A stretch of DNA of 21,831 bases from an uncultured Xanthobacteraceae bacterium (GCA_955652925.1 CATPCO010000279.1:1-21831); one strand, 5' to 3'; shown: positions 8,570-16,332, counted from the stretch's first letter. Program-made: numbers and translations. Notes: a model not told the origin generated them from the sequence alone.

Positions 8570-8617
8570 GCATAAGGAATATTATGGAACTTCTGCATGA
8601 GGCCGAATATGTTATGC
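8570..8617. repeat. AT-rich imperfect dyad upstream of mazG
   Basis: Left arm GCATAAGGAATATT (8570-8583) and right arm GAATATGTTATGC (8605-8617) form an imperfect inverted repeat: GCATAA and ATATT pair with AATAT and TTATGC, with a small offset between them. The arms are about 21 nt apart. The stretch is clearly AT-richer than its neighbours. It lies 52-99 nt upstream of the mazG start on its coding strand, where a promoter or operator would be expected. No regulator can be assigned from sequence. Confidence 0.5.
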
Positions 8618-8624
8618 AATTCAA

Positions 8625-8652
8625 GGCGCTGGGCCGCTTTTCTTAGAGCGCC
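8625..8652 (-). terminator. Weak hairpin after the tatD-hydrolase genes
   Basis: GGCGCT (8625-8630) and AGCGCC (8647-8652) are perfect complements across a 16-nt loop. They lie 9 nt beyond the hydrolase stop codon on the - strand. There is no proper T-run after the stem (TTGAATT follows), so termination here would be weak or Rho-assisted. Confidence 0.25.
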
Positions 8653-8660
8653 CTTCGACA

Positions 8661-9461
8661 TCAGTCCGCAACCTCGATCGTGAGGCCATCGTACGCGGGC
8701 TCAACGTGGGCCGGAAGCTTTCCGCGCAACTCCTCAAAATCCAGGTCGGAATGAAGATTCGTCAGAATAGCCCGGCGGGGCTTGACGCGATCAATCCAGG
8801 CCAACGCATCGGCGACGCTGAAATGGCTAGGATGCGGCCGATAGCGAAGCGCGTCCACCACCCAAATCTCGGTTCCCGCCAGCGCCGCAACGCTCTCGTC
8901 CGGCAGGGCGCTCAGATCACAGGAATAGGTGAAGGTCCCAAAGCGAAAACCGAGCGAGGGAGTACCGCCGTGCTCCTGCAGGAACGGCAAGGCGGTAATG
9001 GAGCCCCCTGCTCCATGGATCGTTGCGGTTGCGCCCGCCTCCAGCCGATGGTCCGTGACAATCGGCGGATAATCGCTGCCGGGCGGGGAGCGAAAGCAGT
9101 ACCCGAACCGGACATGCATGACGCGCGCGGTGGGTTCATCCAAATACACATCGATCCGCCGCCGGTGCTTGATGACAAGCGACCGCAAATCATCGATGCC
9201 ATGGGTGTGGTCGGCATGCGAATGGGTGTAGAAGACACCATCAAGCCAATCCACCTCGGCATCGAGCAGCTGCTCGCGCAAATCGGGTGACGTATCGACC
9301 AGGATGCGCGTGATGCCGGAGCCATTACGCCGTTCAACGAGCAGCGACGTGCGGCGGCGGCGATTCCTGGGATCATTCGGATTGCAGTCGCCCCAGCCGA
9401 GGGCCGGCCTTGGAACCCCGCCAGATGACCCGCATCCCAGGATGGTAAATCGCAACGTCAT
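8661..9461 (-). CDS. PhnP-like metallo-beta-lactamase-fold hydrolase
   Basis: Metal-dependent hydrolase of the metallo-beta-lactamase fold, closest in look to PhnP-type phosphodiesterases that open phosphoribosyl cyclic phosphates; the true substrate is unknown. Of 266 residues, the N-terminus TILGCGSSGGVPRP is characteristic of this subgroup, followed by the first metal motif THSHADHTHGID (His80, His82, Asp84, His85), FTYSCDLSALPD with a likely bridging aspartate, and a late histidine in ILTNLHSDLD. The start ATG overlaps the tatD stop by 4 bp (9458-9461), so the two are translationally coupled. tatD followed by this hydrolase is a common alphaproteobacterial pair. No phosphonate (phn) genes are nearby, which argues against a dedicated C-P lyase role. 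Confidence 0.88.
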   Translation of the reverse strand: MTLRFTILGCGSSGGVPRPALGWGDCNPNDPRNRRRRTSLLVERRNGSGITRILVDTSPDLREQLLDAEVDWLDGVFYTHSHADHTHGIDDLRSLVIKHRRRIDVYLDEPTARVMHVRFGYCFRSPPGSDYPPIVTDHRLEAGATATIHGAGGSITALPFLQEHGGTPSLGFRFGTFTYSCDLSALPDESVAALAGTEIWVVDALRYRPHPSHFSVADALAWIDRVKPRRAILTNLHSDLDFEELRGKLPAHVEPAYDGLTIEVAD

Positions 9462-10249
9462 GCCGCGACGACCGGACGCGGCACTTTGGCAAACAACCGG
9501 AAGAAATTCCCGGTCGTCTGGCGGGTGATTTCGCTCACGGATACGCCGCGCGTTTCGGCCAACACCCGGGCGGTCTCAACCACATAAGCAGGCTCATTGC
9601 GCCTGCCCCGGTGCGGGACGGGCGCGAGATAGGGCGCATCGGTTTCGAGGAGGATGCGGTCGGAAGGCAGCTGCCGCGCGATTTCCCGCAATTGATCGGA
9701 GTTTTTGAACGTCAGAATACCTGTGAAGGAAATCGAAAAACCGAGCGCTACCGCGCGCCGCGCAAGATCGGGGCCTCCGGTATAGCAGTGCAGGTCCGCA
9801 GCGAAGGTGCCCTTCCCTGCTTCGTCGGTAAGGATGTCCATCATGTCGGTATCGGCATCGCGTGAATGAATAACAAGGGGAAGCCCGGTTTTCCGCGCAA
9901 CGGCGATGTGCTTGCGAAAAGTGAGCTGCTGCGCCTCGCGCGCACTGAAATTGTAATGGTAATCGAGGCCCGCCTCCCCAATCGCCACGATCTTGGGATG
10001 ATCAGCACGCGTCGTCAAATCAGCGGCGGAGATATCGAGCTCCTCCTGCGAATAATGCGGATGCGTGCCCAGCGAGCAGTAAACTTCCGGAAATCGCTCG
10101 GCGATTGCCAGAACCTGGGCATGCTGTTTAACCCGAGTGGATATGGTCACGAGAGATCCAACGCCAGCCGCGCGTGCGCGCGCCATGACGTCATCGAGCT
10201 CGCCGGCAAAATCCGGAAAGTCGAGATGACAATGGCTATCGACCAGCAT
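9458..10249 (-). CDS. tatD: TatD family metal-dependent hydrolase (DNase)
   Basis: TIM-barrel metal-dependent nuclease of the amidohydrolase superfamily; TatD proteins act as 3'-5' exonucleases on single-stranded DNA and RNA and are linked to repair of oxidative damage. The 263 residues carry the N-terminal metal pair VDSHCHLDF (His6, His8), the glutamate in IGEAGLDYH, LVIHSRDADTDMM, a histidine in DLHCYTGG, and the late aspartate in LETDAPYLAP. ATG 10249 gives the family's usual beginning and length. No good Shine-Dalgarno precedes it (CACCCCCG), and the frame is open further upstream, so the start is not certain. It lies 53 bp after the 92-aa hypothetical gene and overlaps the next gene by 4 bp. 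Confidence 0.92.
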   Translation of the reverse strand: MLVDSHCHLDFPDFAGELDDVMARARAAGVGSLVTISTRVKQHAQVLAIAERFPEVYCSLGTHPHYSQEELDISAADLTTRADHPKIVAIGEAGLDYHYNFSAREAQQLTFRKHIAVARKTGLPLVIHSRDADTDMMDILTDEAGKGTFAADLHCYTGGPDLARRAVALGFSISFTGILTFKNSDQLREIARQLPSDRILLETDAPYLAPVPHRGRRNEPAYVVETARVLAETRGVSVSEITRQTTGNFFRLFAKVPRPVVAA

Positions 10250-10302
10250 CGGGGGTGACAGGCTGTCGGCCGTCAATTCCTTGCAATCAATTCTATCGCG
10301 CT

Positions 10303-10581
10303 TCAATGCCGCATGTCGGAGCCTGGCGCGCTGGCGTATTCAGCCTCAAATCTGGATATCTCACTCAACAAATCCTCCACGATGCGCTGGCGCACCGTGG
10401 CGTCGGAGCCATAGGTCAGCTCCGCTACGGTTTTACCGAGCGCGGAAATAATCTCATCCATATCAATGGTGTCCTTCTCGCCGCTCAGCGAGCCATATTC
10501 CGCGTAGAACTCATCGATCGTGTCGGCAATCAGGCAATGCAGACACGGCCGTTCTTCGTCTGACTCTGGCTTCTCGGACAT
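10303..10581 (-). CDS. Hypothetical 92-aa acidic protein with N-terminal CxxC
   Basis: I do not recognise this protein. From ATG 10581 it has 92 residues and is strongly acidic. Near the start it has a CxxC pair (Cys13, Cys16 in RPCLHCLIADTIDEF), and the rest is predicted helical (EIISALGKTVAELTY, RQRIVEDLLSEISRF). No membrane segment or signal peptide is seen. The start is supported by AGGAAG about 4 nt upstream. It lies between metG (89 bp upstream) and tatD (53 bp downstream) on the same strand, so it is probably co-transcribed with them. A near-perfect NtrC-like dyad lies 35-49 nt upstream. With only two cysteines, metal binding would need dimerisation or other ligands; a redox role is equally possible. 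Confidence 0.72.
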   Translation of the reverse strand: MSEKPESDEERPCLHCLIADTIDEFYAEYGSLSGEKDTIDMDEIISALGKTVAELTYGSDATVRQRIVEDLLSEISRFEAEYASAPGSDMRH

Positions 10582-10615
10582 GGTCTTCCTTTCAAACGCC
10601 GATACGCACCTCACG

Positions 10616-10630
10616 ACACCAATATGGTGC
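10616..10630. promoter_or_regulatory. NtrC-like dyad upstream of the 92-aa gene
   Basis: ACACC-AATAT-GGTGC matches the enteric NtrC site GCACC-N5-GGTGC at 9 of 10 arm positions. The inner CACCA-ATA-TGGTG (10617-10629) is a perfect inverted repeat. It lies in the 89-bp gap between metG and the 92-aa gene. No -24/-12 sigma-54 promoter with the required GG-N10-GC spacing is visible between it and the gene. It may act as a repressor-type or chance site, or simply as an RNA hairpin. Confidence 0.35.
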
Positions 10631-10670
10631 GGGGGTCAGTTGGCGGCTTTGCCCTCTTCCGGCTGCTGCC

Positions 10671-12233
10671 TCAAGTCTGTGCGCTCGCTTCGCTGTCAAC
10701 ATAACGCGGGAAGACCGCGCTCGGAGCAGGCAGCGCTCTGCCCGAAGCAATGCGCCGGTTTCCGCCGACATCGCTAAACGTCCGCTCATCGAGCGGAATC
10801 CCGAGCTGATCCAACAGTCTGGGAGCCGCGCTTGGCATGAACGGAATGCATAGAATGGCGATCTGCCGGATCACCTCGGCCGTGACATAGAGCACCGTTC
10901 CTTGCCGAAGCGGATTGACCTTGGCGAGCGCCCATGGCGCTTCGCCGGCAAAATAGCGGTTGGTCTCGGCAACCACCGTCCAGATCGCGTTGAGAACCTG
11001 GTGAAGCTGCTGCGTCTTCATCACCTCGCGTGCCCTGCCGATCATGCCATCGGTCAACGCTAAAATGGCTTTGTCCGCTTCGCTGAACGCGCCGGGGCCT
11101 GGCAATACGCCGCCGAGCTGCCGCGCCACCATCGCGAGCGAGCGTTGCGCCAGATTACCCAGATCGTTCGCGAGATCGGCATTGATGCGGGCGACGATTG
11201 CCTCGTGACTGTAGTTTCCGTCCTGTCCGAACGGCACTTCGCGCAGAAAGAAGTAACGCAGCTGATCGACCCCGTAAGCGTCGGCGAGCGCAAACGGATC
11301 GATCACGTTCCCGACGGACTTTGACATTTTCTCCCCGCGATTGAACAGAAATCCGTGCGAGAAGATGCGCCGTGGGACCTCGACGCCAGCCGAGAGCAGG
11401 AATGCAGGCCAGTAAACGGCATGGAAACGAACGATGTCTTTTCCGATCACATGCAAATCGGCGGGCCAATACTTGCGAAATCTGGCGCTCTCGACATCGG
11501 GATAGCCCACAGCTGTGATATAATTCGTAAGTGCATCGACCCACACATACATCACATGCTTTGAATTGCTGGGAACTCTCACACCCCAGTCGAACGTGGT
11601 GCGGGAGATCGAGAGGTCCTGCAAGCCGCCTTTGACGAAGCTTACAACTTCATTGTACCGCTCTTTAGGCAGGACATAATCGGGAAATCGGGCATAAAGC
11701 TCGAGCAGCTTGTCCTGGTAAGCCGAGAGCCTGAAAAAATAGCTTTCCTCCTCGACCCATTCGACCGGGCTTCCCTGTGGACCGACGCGCTGACCTCGCT
11801 CGTCGATCCGCGTCTCATCCGCATCGTAATAAGCCTCGTCGCGTACCGAATACCACCCTGAATACTTGTCGAGATAGATGTCACCCGCTGCTTCCATCCG
11901 CTGCCATATGCCGACCGAGGCGCGATGATGGCGCTCCTCGGTCGTGCGAATGAACTCATCGTTGGAGCAATTGAGACGCTCGACCATGGCTTTGAAGAGC
12001 GGCACATTGCGCTCGACCAGCTCACGCGGCGAGAGCTTTTCCTTGGCTGCGGTTTGCAGCATTTTCATTCCGTGCTCGTCCGTTCCGGTGAGGAAAAGCA
12101 CGTCAAATCCGTCGAGCCGCATAAAGCGGGCAATGGCATCAGTGGCGATCGCTTCGTAGGCGTGGCCGATGTGAGGCGGGCCGTTGGGATAGGCGATTGC
12201 CGTAGTCACGTAATAGCGCGGCTTGTCGGCCAT
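10671..12233 (-). CDS. metG: Methionyl-tRNA synthetase
   Basis: Class I aminoacyl-tRNA synthetase that charges tRNA-Met for initiation and elongation. The 520 residues contain TTAIAYPNGPPHIGHAYEA with the HIGH motif at 21-24, FLTGTDEHGMK, the tryptophan-containing YVWVDALTNYI, and GEKMSKSVGNV with KMSKS at 302-306. The connective region reads GWYSVRDEAYYDADE and lacks the cysteines of zinc-knuckle forms. There is also no C-terminal tRNA-binding (EMAP/Trbp111-like) domain. Both fit the short alphaproteobacterial form. The start ATG 12233 lies 12 bp after the holB stop, consistent with one transcript with tmk and holB. Confidence 0.96.
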   Translation of the reverse strand: MADKPRYYVTTAIAYPNGPPHIGHAYEAIATDAIARFMRLDGFDVLFLTGTDEHGMKMLQTAAKEKLSPRELVERNVPLFKAMVERLNCSNDEFIRTTEERHHRASVGIWQRMEAAGDIYLDKYSGWYSVRDEAYYDADETRIDERGQRVGPQGSPVEWVEEESYFFRLSAYQDKLLELYARFPDYVLPKERYNEVVSFVKGGLQDLSISRTTFDWGVRVPSNSKHVMYVWVDALTNYITAVGYPDVESARFRKYWPADLHVIGKDIVRFHAVYWPAFLLSAGVEVPRRIFSHGFLFNRGEKMSKSVGNVIDPFALADAYGVDQLRYFFLREVPFGQDGNYSHEAIVARINADLANDLGNLAQRSLAMVARQLGGVLPGPGAFSEADKAILALTDGMIGRAREVMKTQQLHQVLNAIWTVVAETNRYFAGEAPWALAKVNPLRQGTVLYVTAEVIRQIAILCIPFMPSAAPRLLDQLGIPLDERTFSDVGGNRRIASGRALPAPSAVFPRYVDSEASAQT

Positions 12234-12245
12234 TGCGCATAGGTA

Positions 12246-13286
12246 TCAACCGCGGCATGCCTCGGCAAGCCACGCAAAGGTGTTAAAAACCAATGGCTTG
12301 CGTTCAAGATTGAATTCCTCGACCGCGCGTGCGGCCGCATTGAACTTCTCCCAGGCGAAAGCAAGACGATCGAGCGTCGCCGGTTGTTGCGGTCCGGCTA
12401 GAAGGCGGGCGGCGAGCCAGCCATTTACGGTGTCAACGAAAGCCGCAAGCGTGGCGGGGTCGGTACCGAAGAGACGATCCCCGATCACGTGCATCCCCTG
12501 CGGCTCAACCGCCGGAAGACGATCGAGCAACGACACGATGCGGTTTCGCAGATCGAGAGTATTGCGGTCGAGCAACGCGAGAGCACGCCGAACACTGCCT
12601 TCCGCTGCCGCCGCAGCAGCCATCACGCCGGGATCAGTCGCATTGACTGCAATCGCAGCGGCTGCCGCGCGTGCGACGTCATCCGCGGACAGTGGCCGCA
12701 ACATCAAGACACGGCAACGCGACCTGATCGTCGGTAGCACGCGGGCAGTTGAATGGCTCACGAGTAACAGGAGGGACCGACGCGGTGGCTCCTCCAGGAC
12801 CTTAAGGAGTGCATTGGCACCGTTCGGATTGAGCTCATCGACGGAATCGACAACCACGATGCGCCAGCCTTCCTCGGCCGCCGTTGAGCCGAAGAACGAG
12901 ACTGTCCTGCGCACGTCATCCACTTGAATGTCCTGACGCAGCTTGCCCGTCTTTTCATTGATCGTGCGCTCGAGCGTCAGGAGAGCGCCGTGGGCCTGCA
13001 CCGCGATGCGACGGGCGACGGGCTCGTCCGCATCAACATGAAGGGAACCGGCCGCGGCGACGGAGGGGGAGCCGTGATCGGGATGGCTGAGCGCGAACCG
13101 CGCCATGCGGTAGGCCAACGTCGCTTTGCCGATACCCGAGGGGCCGGCGATCAGCCACGCATGAGGCAAGCGCCCGCTTCGATACGCATCGAGCAACGTG
13201 CGCTCAGCATCAGCGTGCCCGTAGAGGAAACTATTCGCGCGTGGCGGGACCGGCTCGACGTGATCTGCACGAAGAGCTTGGCTCAC
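12246..13286 (-). CDS. holB: DNA polymerase III subunit delta'
   Basis: Clamp-loader subunit that helps load the beta sliding clamp on DNA. From GTG 13286 it has 346 residues. It shows an AAA+ Walker A-like loop GPSGIGKA (48-55), the segment VDSVDELNPNGANALLKVLEEPP in place of a catalytic Walker B, and the SRC motif (TIRSRCRVL). No zinc-binding cysteine cluster is visible. The C-terminal helical domain follows. The GTG start overlaps the tmk stop in the sequence GTGA (13283-13286), a standard coupling signal; a longer reading frame upstream only runs through tmk in another frame. tmk-holB-metG-tatD order is conserved in many bacteria. Confidence 0.92.
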   Translation of the reverse strand: MSQALRADHVEPVPPRANSFLYGHADAERTLLDAYRSGRLPHAWLIAGPSGIGKATLAYRMARFALSHPDHGSPSVAAAGSLHVDADEPVARRIAVQAHGALLTLERTINEKTGKLRQDIQVDDVRRTVSFFGSTAAEEGWRIVVVDSVDELNPNGANALLKVLEEPPRRSLLLLVSHSTARVLPTIRSRCRVLMLRPLSADDVARAAAAAIAVNATDPGVMAAAAAAEGSVRRALALLDRNTLDLRNRIVSLLDRLPAVEPQGMHVIGDRLFGTDPATLAAFVDTVNGWLAARLLAGPQQPATLDRLAFAWEKFNAAARAVEEFNLERKPLVFNTFAWLAEACRG

Positions 13287-13951
13287 GTGCCGGCGCCTGT
13301 GAGCAGAACCGGCGCCGTCGCGGGCGAGAGCCGTTCGTTCACGGTCTTCCAAATCAGATCGGCAACGACCGTCTTCGGCTCGGTGGCATCGATCATGATG
13401 CAACGCCCGGGCTCAGCAACGACAAGCAGACGATAGGCTTCACGCAATTCCTGGTGGGTCGCGAGCGATTCCGCTTCGAACCTGTCCGCGGCCGCCTCCC
13501 CTCGCCGCTTGCTTGCGCGTGCAAGTCCTACCTCGGCGGGCACATCGAGGATGAACGTCAGATCAGGCTTGAGATCACCGATTGTGACCCTTTCGAGGGC
13601 GCGGATGAGTTTCGGATCCACGTGACCCAACGCACCCTGATAGACCCTGGTCGAGTCAATGAATCGATCGCAGATGACCCATGCTCCCCTTGCCAAAGCC
13701 GGCTCTATCGTGCTGCGCACGTGATCATCACGTGCGGCGGCGAACAGGAGCGCTTCAGCCTCTGCCCCGAGCGGCTTTGCCGCACCCGACATGAGCACGT
13801 GCCGGATGGCTTCAGCGCCGGTCGAGCCGCCCGGTTCGCGTGTGAGTATGACATCGATGCCCAGAGCCTTGAGCCTGCCCGAGAGCAGGGCGGAATGCGT
13901 CGACTTGCCGGTCGCCTCGCCGCCTTCGAATGTGATAAGTCGCCCGCGCAT
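13283..13951 (-). CDS. tmk: Thymidylate kinase
   Basis: Phosphorylates dTMP to dTDP with ATP, an essential step to dTTP. The 222-residue protein begins MRGRLITFEGGEATGKST with the P-loop at 10-17, followed by the DR(E/Y)-type LTREPGGSTGAEAIR, the catalytic DR motif in ICDRFIDSTRVYQG, and a lid region (ARASKRRGEAAADRFE) with basic residues. Start ATG 13951 is the usual beginning for the family; no strong Shine-Dalgarno is visible. It lies 77 bp after dacF on the same strand and overlaps holB by 4 bp. That 77-bp gap shows no clear promoter or terminator. Confidence 0.96.
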   Translation of the reverse strand: MRGRLITFEGGEATGKSTHSALLSGRLKALGIDVILTREPGGSTGAEAIRHVLMSGAAKPLGAEAEALLFAAARDDHVRSTIEPALARGAWVICDRFIDSTRVYQGALGHVDPKLIRALERVTIGDLKPDLTFILDVPAEVGLARASKRRGEAAADRFEAESLATHQELREAYRLLVVAEPGRCIMIDATEPKTVVADLIWKTVNERLSPATAPVLLTGAGT

Positions 13952-14028
13952 CGCAATTGGCCGAGATTACTCAATTAAGGTGTCGCGACGTATCAGCAAA
14001 GACCAAAGAGTCGGCCGGCAAAACGATG

Positions 14029-15249
14029 CTAGAGACGCTGCAAGCCCGCGCGAAACAGGCCTAGCACGAGTTCCGTCGCAGCGTCGAAGGCGCGTCCGGA
14101 GAGCGAGCCGGTGCCCACGTTCGAAGCCGCCTGTAAGGGCACTTCGAGCACCAAGAACTCTCCACGCCAAACTTTGAGCGTCCCGATTTTCTGGCCCTGC
14201 TGCACAGGGGCCGGAATCGGACCCGAATACACCACGCGCGCGATGATCTTCTCGCGCGTGCCACGCGGGACCATGAGCTTAACCTCTTTGTCCGCTACCA
14301 GCGGCACGTGCCCCTTGCCGCCACCGTAGACCTTGGCCTGTGCAATTTCCTGGCCTTGCGCAAACAGCAGCCCTGATTGGAAGTTGTGAAATCCCCACTC
14401 CAACAGCCGTTTGCCTTCGTCCGCTCGCTCTTTTTCCGTGCGCAGGCCGGTGACAACGACAATAAGACGCAGTCCGTTCTGCACGGCGGAGCCAACAAGC
14501 CCGTAGCCTGCCTCCTTTATGAAACCGGTCTTGAGTCCGTCGGCACCAATGTTCATCGCGAGCAGCGGATTGCGGTTGAACTGGCGGATCTTGTTCCAGG
14601 TAAACTCGCGTTCGGAGTAAAGCGGATAATATTCGGGATAGGTCTGGATGATGTGGCGCGCGAGCTTCGCCAACTCGCGCGCGGTCATCAGCTGGCGAGG
14701 ATCCGGCAGACCGTTCGAGTTACCGAAGGTCGATTTGGTGAGGCCAAGCTCGCGCGCCCGCTTGGTCATCAATTCAGCAAACGCGGATTCGCTTCCGGAG
14801 ATCCCCTCCGCCAGAACGATGCATGCGTCGTTGGCGGATTGGATGATCACGCCATGAAGAAGCGCGTCCACCGACACCTTGTTGTGGATCGGAATGAACA
14901 TGCTGGACGTATGGGAGGGCGCGCCGCCCCGTCGCCAGGCGTTGGTGCTGACGATGAATTCCCGACTGGGATCAAGCCGCCCTTGGCGAATCTCGTTGAA
15001 GACAACTTCCGCGGTCATCAGCTTAGAGAGACTCGCGGGCGCAACGAGATCGTCAGCGCCTTTTTCGAACAGCACGCTGCCGCTGTCGGCATCGATCAGC
15101 ATCGCGTGCGAGGCGCTGGTCTGAAAGGCGTCGTTTGTCTTTGGTCCGGATACCGGATTTGGTGCTGTCCACGCGGTTGTGATGCCAAAACAAAAGAGGC
15201 TCACAACCATGCATTTGCGCAGGAACGACGGAGCAGAGATGGATGGCAA
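14029..15249 (-). CDS. dacF: D-alanyl-D-alanine carboxypeptidase (low-molecular-weight penicillin-binding protein)
   Basis: Periplasmic enzyme that removes the terminal D-alanine from peptidoglycan pentapeptides. The three active-site motifs are present: S-x-x-K as SLSK (Ser73, Lys76) in APASLSKLMTAE, SAN in IIQSANDAC, and KTG in DGLKTGFIKEAGY. The C-terminal beta-rich PBP5-like domain follows, ending in an amphipathic helix that may attach to the membrane (AATELVLGLFRAGLQRL). A signal peptide is visible (FLRKCMVVSLFCFGITTAW, cleavage probably near AWTA). TTG 15249 is chosen because GAGGG lies 8 nt upstream; GTG 15264 and ATG 15210 are other options. The reading frame stays open to 15393. Gene order rlpA-dacF-tmk is typical of alphaproteobacteria. 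Confidence 0.9.
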   Translation of the reverse strand: MPSISAPSFLRKCMVVSLFCFGITTAWTAPNPVSGPKTNDAFQTSASHAMLIDADSGSVLFEKGADDLVAPASLSKLMTAEVVFNEIRQGRLDPSREFIVSTNAWRRGGAPSHTSSMFIPIHNKVSVDALLHGVIIQSANDACIVLAEGISGSESAFAELMTKRARELGLTKSTFGNSNGLPDPRQLMTARELAKLARHIIQTYPEYYPLYSEREFTWNKIRQFNRNPLLAMNIGADGLKTGFIKEAGYGLVGSAVQNGLRLIVVVTGLRTEKERADEGKRLLEWGFHNFQSGLLFAQGQEIAQAKVYGGGKGHVPLVADKEVKLMVPRGTREKIIARVVYSGPIPAPVQQGQKIGTLKVWRGEFLVLEVPLQAASNVGTGSLSGRAFDAATELVLGLFRAGLQRL

Positions 15250-15285
15250 GGTCGTATCCCTCACGGCGCCTAAAAGTGCTTCGTT

Positions 15286-15304
15286 GGCACGGCATTTCCG
15301 TGCC
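15286..15304. repeat. Perfect inverted repeat upstream of dacF
   Basis: GGCACGG (15286-15292) and CCGTGCC (15298-15304) are perfect 7-bp complements around a 5-nt loop. They lie in the 147-bp gap between rlpA and dacF, about 37 nt before the chosen dacF start. It may be a protein-binding dyad or a leader hairpin. There is no T-run, so it is not a standard terminator. Confidence 0.45.
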
Positions 15305-15396
15305 CGCGTCTCGTTAACAAGGGCAGCCACTGAAATCAATGCGTCCACCGCGATCCGTCTTCGCCTCGATACGTTTCCATCCAACGGTTTCAAAGC

Positions 15397-16245
15397 TCAA
15401 TACAACCCGCGACCGCTCATGAGACCAGGCGCAGGAGCATCGCTTCGCGGCGAAGGCGGTGAGTCCACTCTGGGCAGGGGCAGCTGCGGGTCGGCGGATG
15501 CCGATCGTGTGGCAGTTTTCAGGCGGTTGGGCGAAGCAGTGTCGGCCGTGATGGGTCGATCGGGCTTTGCCGAATTGAGCACGAGCTTGCGGTCCGCCGG
15601 CTGCGGGAAGCCCTGCCCATCACCTGGCGTGGGCAAGAAAGGCTTGCCCGAGGCAATCATGACTTTCGATGGAGCAGGAGCCGGCGCGCCTTCCCGCAAC
15701 GTCGCAAGCAACATGGTATCGTCGCTGCCCTCAAGCGGGGCCCGGCCGACGTATTCGACCCGAACACGCGCGAGCCCGTAGCCATAAAAGTCCAATGCTT
15801 TTGCCGTCCCGATTGATAGATCGATTATCCGGTTGCGTACGTAGGGACCACGGTCGTTGACCCGGACCATGATGGAGCGGCCGTTGTCGAGATTGGTGAC
15901 ACGGGCGTAGCTGGGCAACGGCATGGTAGGATGCGCGGCCGAGATCGCGTGCATGTCATAGACTTCGCCGTTCGCCGTCAGCCTTCCGTGAAAATCAGGG
16001 CCGTACCAAGAAGCAAGGCCTTCCGCCCGATATGAGGGATTTTCGCTCGGAACGTAAATACGGCCGTTGACGCTATAGGGCTTGCCAACGCGATAGGTCC
16101 CGCCGCCTTTCGGCACCGGTTCTCCATCCGCGACAACGCGGTCGCTGTACTTGGGCGAAGAGCACTCCATGAGCACGAGGCAGCCGAGCAACGGCGCGAT
16201 TAGTCTCGTAACCCTTAAGTTCCCGCCCCTGAACTTGCGCCCCAT
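15397..16245 (-). CDS. rlpA: RlpA-family septal ring lytic transglycosylase, probable lipoprotein
   Basis: RlpA proteins cleave naked glycan strands (lacking stem peptides) at the septum. The 282 residues have a basic N-region, a short hydrophobic stretch (LIAPLLGCLVLMECSS), then the double-psi beta-barrel domain: GLASWYGPDFHGRLTANG, HPTMPLPSYARVTNL and VRVNDRGPYVRNRIIDLS, with the Asp in NDRGPY matching the catalytic one. The C-terminal SPOR domain of E. coli RlpA is absent; a long Pro/Ala/Ser-rich tail replaces it. Lipidation is uncertain: LMEC has an unusual Glu before the cysteine, while LLGC, nearer the start, fits the lipobox but leaves a short hydrophobic core. Start ATG 16245 follows a G-rich stretch; a GTG farther in is possible. 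Confidence 0.87.
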   Translation of the reverse strand: MGRKFRGGNLRVTRLIAPLLGCLVLMECSSPKYSDRVVADGEPVPKGGGTYRVGKPYSVNGRIYVPSENPSYRAEGLASWYGPDFHGRLTANGEVYDMHAISAAHPTMPLPSYARVTNLDNGRSIMVRVNDRGPYVRNRIIDLSIGTAKALDFYGYGLARVRVEYVGRAPLEGSDDTMLLATLREGAPAPAPSKVMIASGKPFLPTPGDGQGFPQPADRKLVLNSAKPDRPITADTASPNRLKTATRSASADPQLPLPRVDSPPSPRSDAPAPGLMSGRGLY

Positions 16246-16316
16246 CCACCCCCCGCGGGCGGGACCAACGATCACCGCAGCGCCACCCGCAAACGAGTGG
16301 CGCAAACGTTACCTAC

Positions 16317-16332
16317 CAAGCAACCTTGCTTG
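16317..16332. repeat. Short perfect inverted repeat upstream of rlpA
   Basis: CAAGCAA (16317-16323) and TTGCTTG (16326-16332) are perfect complements separated by CC. They lie 72-87 nt upstream of the rlpA start in the 196-bp gap between nnr and rlpA. An operator-like dyad is possible. No gene, tRNA or clear promoter was seen in the rest of this gap. Confidence 0.4.

Noticed and set aside
8394..8624. Small open frame crossing the mazG start and the AT-rich gap
   Set aside because: It mostly overlaps mazG in another frame, has no Shine-Dalgarno and no sensible composition.
14377..15273. Long open frame on the + strand (298 codons) opposite dacF
   Set aside because: It is the antisense shadow of dacF, whose SxxK, SAN and KTG motifs prove the - strand coding.
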